DNA from: Sphingomonas adhaesiva | Lineage (GTDB): Bacteria > Pseudomonadota > Alphaproteobacteria > Sphingomonadales > Sphingomonadaceae | NCBI RefSeq assembly: GCF_002374855.1 | Contig: NZ_NWVC01000007.1 | Span: 124,001-188,000, forward strand | Direction: 5' to 3' | DNA: 64,000 nt | Shown: one piece after another, positions 58,772 to 64,000 of the stretch | Layout of the letters: the number at the start of each line of letters is the position of its first letter | Numbering within the stretch: position 1 is the stretch's first letter | Program-made: the position numbers and the translations under genes | The notes under the pieces: model-generated | Seen by the model: the letters and a program-made list of their open reading frames with translations, nothing else | Databases searched by the model: none | Told to the model about the DNA's origin: nothing

Positions 58772-59888
58772 CGTCCACGATCCTTGCAATACGTTGTGCC
58801 GCCTGCCCGTCGCCATAGGGGTTATGCGCCTGGGCCATGGAGGCGTACGCGGCGTCATCGTCCAGAAGAGCGAACATTCGGTTGACGATCGTGTCGGGGT
58901 CCGTGCCGACCAGTTGCGAGGTGCCCGCCGCGACGCCTTCGGGCCGCTCGGTGGTGTCGCGCATCACCAGCACCGGCTTGCCCAGGCTGGGCGCTTCTTC
59001 CTGCACCCCGCCCGAATCGGTGAGCATCACCGCGCTCATCGCCATCAGCCGGACGAAATGCGGATAGTCGAGCGGGTCGATCAGCGCGACGTTGGGGTGC
59101 GATCCCAGCGCGGCTTCCATCACGGGGCGCACCGCCGGGTTGGGATGGACCGGGAAGATGACGCCGACGTCGGGCCGGTCGGCGATCCGCGCGATCGCGG
59201 CGGCGACCTGTGCCATGCCGTCGCCGAAATTCTCGCGCCGGTGCGAGGTGACGGCGACGATCCGCCGCCCGGCGAAGCGCGCCGCCAGCGGGTCCAGCCC
59301 GGCGGCCAGCGCGGGCTGCGCTGCGATCCGGTCGCGCATCGCCAGCAGCGCGTCGATCACCGTATTGCCGGTCACGTGGATCGTGGCGTCGGGGACGTTT
59401 TCCGCGCGCAGCGCATCGGCGGCCTGCCGGGTCGGGGCGAAATGCAGGTCGGCGATCACGCCGGTCACCTTGCGATTTCCCTCCTCCGGCCAGGGCGAAT
59501 AGATGTTGCCGCTGCGCAGCCCCGCCTCGACATGGCCGACCGGGATCTGGCGGAAATAGGCGGCAAGCGTCGCGACCATCGACGTCAGCGTGTCGCCATG
59601 GACCAGGATGCGATCGGGGCGTTGCGCGTCCAGCGTCGCGCCGAATTCGGTAAGGATGCGCGCCGCCAGCGTATCGAGCGACTGGCCCGCCTGCATCAGG
59701 TCGAGATCGACGTCGGGGACGATGCCGAAGATCGCCAGCACCTGGTCGAGCAGCTGGCGATGCTGCGCGGTGACTGCGACGCCAACGTCCAGCCCGTCAC
59801 GCGCGCGTAATGCGGCGACGACAGGAGCCATCTTGATGGCTTCGGGCCGCGTGCCGAACACGACGAGAATGCGGGGCTTGTGGATCAC
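58755..59888 (-). CDS. wecB: UDP-N-acetylglucosamine 2-epimerase (non-hydrolysing)
   Basis: WecB converts UDP-GlcNAc to UDP-ManNAc. The 377-residue protein starts at GTG and has [59 protein letters not shown] and [20 protein letters not shown], the conserved set of the family, including the HVEAGLR His/Glu and the SGG active-site loop. It precedes wecC, with a 17-bp overlap. It is divergent from gnd (129 bp). Confidence 0.95.
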   Translation of the reverse strand: MIHKPRILVVFGTRPEAIKMAPVVAALRARDGLDVGVAVTAQHRQLLDQVLAIFGIVPDVDLDLMQAGQSLDTLAARILTEFGATLDAQRPDRILVHGDTLTSMVATLAAYFRQIPVGHVEAGLRSGNIYSPWPEEGNRKVTGVIADLHFAPTRQAADALRAENVPDATIHVTGNTVIDALLAMRDRIAAQPALAAGLDPLAARFAGRRIVAVTSHRRENFGDGMAQVAAAIARIADRPDVGVIFPVHPNPAVRPVMEAALGSHPNVALIDPLDYPHFVRLMAMSAVMLTDSGGVQEEAPSLGKPVLVMRDTTERPEGVAAGTSQLVGTDPDTIVNRMFALLDDDAAYASMAQAHNPYGDGQAAQRIARIVDDAHRR

Positions 59889-60017
59889 GCCGGTGGTCCT
59901 ATCCGGGGGAGGTTGCGATCTGGTTTAGCGCGGCCGATGTGGCGGTCGCGTGCGCGGGGTCGCGGGAACCTGCGCGCGGCGCCGGTGATTGAGCGCGCGA
60001 GCGAGGAGGTTGGCATA

Positions 60018-61004
60018 ATGCGACTGGTGATGATCGGGCTGGGCCGGATGGGCGGCAACATGGCGCGCCGGCTGTTGCAGGCGGGGCATGAGATCGTCGC
60101 CTATGACCGCGACGAGGGCGCGGTGGCGAAGCTGGCGGAGGCCGGCGCGATCGCAGCGACGTCGCTGGAGGATGCGCGCGGCAAGGCCGGCAGCCCGGCG
60201 ATCTGGTGGGTGATGCTGCCGCATGGCGAGATCACCGACACGACCATCACCGCGATCGCGGAGCATGGCGCGGCGGGCGATATCGTGATCGACGGCGGCA
60301 ACAGTTTCTACAAGGACGACATTCGCCATGCCCGCGCGCTGGCGGACAAGGATATGCATTTCGTCGACGTCGGCACCTCGGGCGGCGTGTGGGGGCTGGA
60401 GCGCGGCTATTGCATGATGATCGGCGGCCCGGACGAGGTGGTGCGCCGGCTGGACCCGATCTTCGCCGCGCTGGCGCCGGGGGCGGGCACGATCCCGCGC
60501 ACCGCGGGGCGCGACGGCAATGACACGGTCGATCCGCGTGCGGAGAAAGGCTATATCCACGCCGGCCCGGCCGGCGCGGGACATTTCGTGAAGATGGTTC
60601 ACAACGGCATCGAATACGGGCTGATGCAGGCCTATGCCGAGGGGTTCGACGTGCTGAAGGGCAAGGCATCGGATCATCTGCCCGAAGGCGAGCGGTACGA
60701 CCTGAACCTGGCCGACATCGCCGAGGTATGGCGGCGCGGCAGCGTGATCTCGTCCTGGCTGCTCGACCTCAGCGCGCAGGCGCTGGCGAAGGACGCGCAT
60801 CTGGACGGGTTCAGCGGCAATGTCGCCGATTCGGGCGAGGGCCAGTGGACGATCGAGGCGGCGATGGAGGAGGCGGTGCCGGTCAACGTGCTGACCACCG
60901 CGCTGTTTGCGCGCTACCGCAGCCGCGTCGAGCATACGTTCGGCGAGAAGGTGCTGTCGGCGATGCGCTTCGGCTTCGGCGGGCATGTCGAGATGCCGCA
61001 ATAA
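60018..61004 (+). CDS. gnd: 6-phosphogluconate dehydrogenase, decarboxylating (short type)
   Basis: The 328-residue enzyme is the short, usually NAD-preferring 6-phosphogluconate dehydrogenase (GndA/YqeC-type). It has the NAD motif [60 protein letters not shown] and the catalytic-lysine region [19 protein letters not shown]. The ATG at 60018 has the very strong AGGAGG upstream. It produces ribulose-5-phosphate and CO2. The stop overlaps the start of the next HAD gene (TAATG). Confidence 0.94.
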   Translation: MRLVMIGLGRMGGNMARRLLQAGHEIVAYDRDEGAVAKLAEAGAIAATSLEDARGKAGSPAIWWVMLPHGEITDTTITAIAEHGAAGDIVIDGGNSFYKDDIRHARALADKDMHFVDVGTSGGVWGLERGYCMMIGGPDEVVRRLDPIFAALAPGAGTIPRTAGRDGNDTVDPRAEKGYIHAGPAGAGHFVKMVHNGIEYGLMQAYAEGFDVLKGKASDHLPEGERYDLNLADIAEVWRRGSVISSWLLDLSAQALAKDAHLDGFSGNVADSGEGQWTIEAAMEEAVPVNVLTTALFARYRSRVEHTFGEKVLSAMRFGFGGHVEMPQ

Positions 61005-61810
61005 TGGCGATCCGCCTGCTGGTGTCGGATGTCGACGGCACGTTGGTCGACAAGGACAAGACGCTGACGCCCGCCACCGTCGACGCGGTGGCGCGGATGC
61101 GCGCGGCGGGGATCGGCTTTTCGCTCATCAGTGCGCGGCCGATGTCGGGGCTGCGCCCGCTGCTCGAAACTTTGTCGCTGGACGATGACGTCGCGGCGTT
61201 CAACGGGGGGATCGTGTTCCGCCGCGACGGCACGATCGTGCGCCACGTCACCATCCCCGCCGACGCCGCGCGCGAGGCGATGATTCTGGCGCGTGACAGC
61301 GACGTGGCGACCTGGGTGTTCACTGGCGACCGCTGGTATGCCGATGATCCCGACGGGCCGCATACCGGCAGCGAGCGGGGCGCGTCGGCGCAAGAGCCAG
61401 AAGCGACCGACGATCTCGACGCGCTGCTGGACCGCGCCGACAAGATCACCTTCGTCAGCGACGATGCCGATGCGCTCCACGCGCTGTATGCGCGCGTCCA
61501 CACCGCGATCGGCGACCGCGCGACCGTGGCGCAGAGCCAGACCTATTACCTGGACGTCACCGCCAAGCAGGCGAACAAGGGCGACGGCATCGCCGCGCTG
61601 GCCGACGCGGTGGGGGTGGCGCTGTCCGATACCGCCGCGATCGGCGATCAGGCCAACGACCTGCCGATGCTGGCACGCGCCGGGCTGTCGATCGCGATGG
61701 GCAATGCGCCCGATGCGGTGAAGGCCGCCGCGGCCGAGGTGACCCGCCCCAATACCGAGGATGGCGTCGCGCACGCCATCGACACCCTCATCCTTCCCCG
61801 GAGACAGTGA
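61004..61810 (+). CDS. HAD hydrolase, Cof/YidA type
   Basis: The 268-residue Cof-type HAD phosphatase has motif I LVSDVDGTLVDKD, motif II FSLISARPMSGL, the small cap with FNGGIVF, and motif III/IV with AIGDQANDLPMLARAGLSIAMGNA. Members dephosphorylate sugar phosphates such as those of the pentose pathway. It starts on the gnd stop (TAATG) and is followed directly by another HAD gene, which suggests housecleaning of phosphosugars next to gnd. Confidence 0.9.
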   Translation: MAIRLLVSDVDGTLVDKDKTLTPATVDAVARMRAAGIGFSLISARPMSGLRPLLETLSLDDDVAAFNGGIVFRRDGTIVRHVTIPADAAREAMILARDSDVATWVFTGDRWYADDPDGPHTGSERGASAQEPEATDDLDALLDRADKITFVSDDADALHALYARVHTAIGDRATVAQSQTYYLDVTAKQANKGDGIAALADAVGVALSDTAAIGDQANDLPMLARAGLSIAMGNAPDAVKAAAAEVTRPNTEDGVAHAIDTLILPRRQ

Positions 61811-62557
61811 ATGAAGAAACTCGTCGCCTTCGACCTCGACGGCACGCTGGCGCTCAGCAAGCAGGCGCTCAAGGACGACATGGCCGAGACGCTGGCCGAC
61901 CTGCTGGGCGTCGCCGACGTGGCGGTGATTTCCGGCGGGGACTGGCCGCAGTTCGACAAGCAGGTGGCCAGCCGGCTGCCGGCGCGTGCCGATCTGTCGC
62001 GGCTGTGGCTGATGCCGACCACCGGCACGAAGCTTTACACGCACCAGGACGGCGCGTGGACGGCGGTCTATGCCGAGCTGTTCGACGAGGCGGAGAAGAA
62101 GAAGATCATCGACGCCTTCGGTGAGGCGCTGGACGCGACCGGCTTCACCCCCGAGAAGACCTGGGGCGAGCGGATCGAGGATCGCGGCAGCCAGATCACC
62201 TTCTCCGCGCTGGGGCAGGAAGCCCCGCTGGAGGCCAAGGAGCATTGGGACCCCGATTTCGCCAAGCGCAAGGTGATCCAGGCGGACCTGCGCCAGCGGC
62301 TGCCGGGGCTGGCGATCAACATGGGCGGCGCGACGTCGATCGACATCACGCGCGAGGGTGTCGACAAGGGCTACGGCCTGCGCAAGCTGGCGGAGGCGAG
62401 CGGCTTCGCGCTGGACGAGATGCTGTTCCTGGGCGACGCGATCTTCCCGGGCGGCAACGATTATCCGGCGAAGGAAGCCGGCGTCGATACCGTGAAGGTG
62501 CGCGATCCGCAGGAAACGATCAGCGTCGTCACCGCGATCGTCGCCTGCCAGAAATGA
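61811..62557 (+). CDS. HAD-IIB hydrolase, eukaryote-type phosphomannomutase-like
   Basis: The 248-residue protein has motif I VAFDLDGTLALSK, AVISGGDWPQF, TGTKLYTH, ITFSALGQEAPLEAK, a Lys in GVDKGYGL and FLGDAIFPGGNDYPAKEAG. GGNDY, SALGQEAPLE-like and GGATSIDIT are reminiscent of eukaryotic PMM. It starts immediately after the preceding HAD stop. It may convert or dephosphorylate mannose/glucose-phosphates; the eukaryote-type PMM similarity needs checking because ordinary HAD-IIB phosphatases also keep part of these motifs. Confidence 0.8.
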   Translation: MKKLVAFDLDGTLALSKQALKDDMAETLADLLGVADVAVISGGDWPQFDKQVASRLPARADLSRLWLMPTTGTKLYTHQDGAWTAVYAELFDEAEKKKIIDAFGEALDATGFTPEKTWGERIEDRGSQITFSALGQEAPLEAKEHWDPDFAKRKVIQADLRQRLPGLAINMGGATSIDITREGVDKGYGLRKLAEASGFALDEMLFLGDAIFPGGNDYPAKEAGVDTVKVRDPQETISVVTAIVACQK

Positions 62558-62582
62558 TCGCGGCCAGCGGGGGGAACGCGCG

Positions 62583-62915
62583 GTGATCGACGCGCCAGGG
62601 CTGTGGGCGAAGTTCATCTGGTGGATTGGCGACGGCACCGGCCTGCCCGATACGGTGCTGCACATCCATGCCGGGATGGCGGTGCTCATCGTCGCGCGGA
62701 TTGTCACCGGGCGGTCGCTGGGAACATTGGTGCCGCTGTCCGTCGTCGCGGCGGCGGAGGCGGCGAACGAGGTCCTCGACCGGCTGCATTATCACAGCTG
62801 GCGCTGGCCCGACACGATCAGCGACGTGATCCACACGATGTTCTGGCCGACTGTCATCTGCCTGGCGGTGCGGCTGCGCCCGATGGGGCGGCGCGACCTG
62901 CGCGGGCGGCGGTGA
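62583..62915 (+). CDS. small membrane protein, unknown
   Basis: The 110-residue protein starts at GTG and has three probable helices (TVLHIHAGMAVLIVARIV, LGTLVPLSVVAAAEAANEVL and DVIHTMFWPTVICLAVRL) with a basic end. The layout recalls VanZ-like or DUF2238-like small membrane proteins, but I cannot assign it. It follows the PMM-like gene by 25 bp, likely in the same transcript. Confidence 0.7.
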   Translation: MIDAPGLWAKFIWWIGDGTGLPDTVLHIHAGMAVLIVARIVTGRSLGTLVPLSVVAAAEAANEVLDRLHYHSWRWPDTISDVIHTMFWPTVICLAVRLRPMGRRDLRGRR

Positions 62916-62930
62916 CCGCCGGCGCGCGCG

Positions 62931-63713
62931 TCAGCCGATCGCGGCGCGCGCGCGGGCGGCCAGATGGTGGACCGCGGCGTCGTGGATGCCGGGCGCGCTG
63001 ACCAGCACGCCATAGGCGCGCGGATCGGCCTTGTTGAACATCAGCGGCGCGCCCAGCGCATCGCTGACCCGCGCGCCCGCCTCGCTGGCGATCAGCACCG
63101 CCGCCGCGATATCCCATTCGTTGCCCCAGCGCAGCGTCGCGACCAGATCGGCGCGATCGGCGGCGACCATCGCGATGCGCAGCGCGATCGAATTGGGCTT
63201 TTCCACCGCCACCAGTTCGCGATCCGCCTTGGGCAGCGCGTCGACGGGCACGCGCGATCCGGGGAAGACCGCGCGGGTGCCGGCGTGCACCGCCGCCCCG
63301 GCCAGCGTCGCGCCGCGCCCGGCGGCGGCGCGCCACACCTCCCCGCGGGCGGGCGCGTCGAGCACCGCGATCACCGGATGGCCATGGTCGATCAGCGCGA
63401 CCGAGATGCACCAGCCGGCGCGCCCGCGGATATAGTCGCGCGTGCCGTCGATCGGATCGACCACCCAGACGCGTCCGCAGGCCAGCCGGTCGGGGTGGTC
63501 GGCGGTCTCCTCCGACAGCCAGCCGGCATCGGGCAGCAGCGCCGACAGCCGCGCGTGGAGGAAGCGGTCGACGTCCAGATCGACCTGGCACACCGGGCTG
63601 CCGGGTGATTTTTCCCAGCGCGCGAAATCGGTGTGCCAGCGGGCGAACGCCATCTGCGCCGCTTCGCGTGCGACCTGCGCGACCGCATCGGCAAGGCCGG
63701 GGTGGTCATCCAC
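62931..63713 (-). CDS. cysQ: 3'(2'),5'-bisphosphate nucleotidase (CysQ)
   Basis: The 260-residue IMPase-fold enzyme removes the 3'-phosphate of PAP/PAPS. Motifs are LSEETAD, the DPIDGTRDYIRG metal site, and WDIAAAVLIASEAGARVSD. The GTG at 63713 overlaps the pmbA stop by 8 bp, the usual cysQ-tldE order. A plain inositol monophosphatase is the alternative. Confidence 0.9.
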   Translation of the reverse strand: MDDHPGLADAVAQVAREAAQMAFARWHTDFARWEKSPGSPVCQVDLDVDRFLHARLSALLPDAGWLSEETADHPDRLACGRVWVVDPIDGTRDYIRGRAGWCISVALIDHGHPVIAVLDAPARGEVWRAAAGRGATLAGAAVHAGTRAVFPGSRVPVDALPKADRELVAVEKPNSIALRIAMVAADRADLVATLRWGNEWDIAAAVLIASEAGARVSDALGAPLMFNKADPRAYGVLVSAPGIHDAAVHHLAARARAAIG

Positions 63714-64000
63714 CGGCGACGGTCATCCCCTCGACCCGCAGCGTCGGCACGTTGACGCCGTGGCGGAACTCCAGGTCGTTGGCGGGGGTGAGCGCGGCGA
63801 ACATCGCGGTCAAATTACCGGCGATCGTGAATTCCGCCACCGGGCGCGTGATGGCGCCATTTTCGATCAGGAAACCCGCCGCGCCGCGGCTGTAATCGCC
63901 GGTGACCGGGTTGACGCCCTGACCGATCAATTCGGTGACATAGACGCCGCTGGCGATATCCGACAGCAACGTGGCGACCGGCACCTTGCCCGGTTCCATG
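63706..64000 (-). CDS. pmbA: TldE/PmbA metalloprotease, C-terminal part
   Basis: The gene runs off the right edge; the last 98 codons are visible. Motifs are VYVTELIGQGVNPVTGDYSRG and AAGFLIENGAITRPV, plus LTPANDLEF, all typical of the PmbA/TldE C-terminus. TldE with TldD forms a protease used in microcin maturation and CcdA degradation. Its stop overlaps cysQ. Confidence 0.93.
   Translation of the reverse strand, partial: MEPGKVPVATLLSDIASGVYVTELIGQGVNPVTGDYSRGAAGFLIENGAITRPVAEFTIAGNLTAMFAALTPANDLEFRHGVNVPTLRVEGMTVAGG

Noticed and set aside
1-64000. CRISPR arrays, prophage, integrase, IS elements, toxin-antitoxin pairs
   Set aside because: No repeat-spacer pattern, transposase, integrase, terminal repeats or typical TA gene pair was found.

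Overview
The window looks like the chromosome of a sphingomonad (order Sphingomonadales, Alphaproteobacteria). The evidence is very high G+C with strongly G/C third codon positions, dense packing with many ATGA/GTGA start-stop overlaps, two large TonB-dependent receptors, a TonB/DUF3649/PepSY/DUF3325 group, a CC_3452-type protein, CpdR, a single RelA/SpoT homologue, and two copies of an intergenic palindromic repeat. I see no phage, IS element, integrase or CRISPR array. The species cannot be named from the sequence alone.

Layout. 1-9.7 kb is mixed housekeeping: the N-terminal part of a POT peptide transporter, a nitroreductase, a YtrA-type GntR regulator, a lipoprotein, an acyl-CoA dehydrogenase, threonylcarbamoyl-AMP synthase, msrA, galE, a CitE-like lyase, a PAP2 phosphatase, tRNA-Lys(TTT), folK, a family 5 uracil-DNA glycosylase, and a DUF1826 gene behind a palindrome that could be a Zur site. 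9.9-15.0 kb is a four-gene acyl-CoA operon: family III CoA-transferase, thiolase, acyl-CoA dehydrogenase, and a long methylsuccinyl-CoA-dehydrogenase-like enzyme. 15.1-20.7 kb holds a Tat-exported esterase and a divergent iron-uptake group. 20.7-28.6 kb has an EF-hand protein, tgt, a SleB-type hydrolase, a DEAD-box helicase with a DUF1289 protein, an FAD-dependent hydroxyacid dehydrogenase and a SapC protein.

28.6-36.2 kb holds a cytochrome b561, a candidate small RNA with its own promoter and terminator, an N-formylglutamate amidohydrolase, cpdR, tRNA-Val(GAC), rsh, and an HxlR regulator divergent from a secreted protein across paired palindromes. It ends with a thioesterase and an AlaC-type aminotransferase. 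36.3-38.8 kb is a polyhydroxyalkanoate unit (phaC and a phasin); the phasin has a near-consensus promoter flanked by two inverted operator-like sites. ClpS, a dienelactone hydrolase, a GST and two small envelope proteins follow.

41.9-55.5 kb is the most distinctive part. One minus-strand operon carries dgcN, dgcA, a dicarboxylate/amino-acid symporter, a LysR regulator and dacB. This is the DgcN/DgcA D-glutamate route, here joined to a peptidoglycan D,D-carboxypeptidase. Beyond a small hypothetical gene come an N-acyl-D-amino-acid deacylase and a penicillin-acylase-family amidohydrolase, divergent from a 1029-residue TonB receptor. Together they suggest release, uptake and epimerisation of D-amino acids or their N-acyl derivatives, but that is inference from context.

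55.6-64 kb has ohr behind a Fur-box-like palindrome, glyoxalase I, a TauE/SafE exporter, wecB-wecC (UDP-ManNAcA synthesis), and a gnd operon with two HAD phosphatases, one resembling eukaryotic phosphomannomutase. A small membrane protein, cysQ and the 3' end of pmbA/tldE finish the window.
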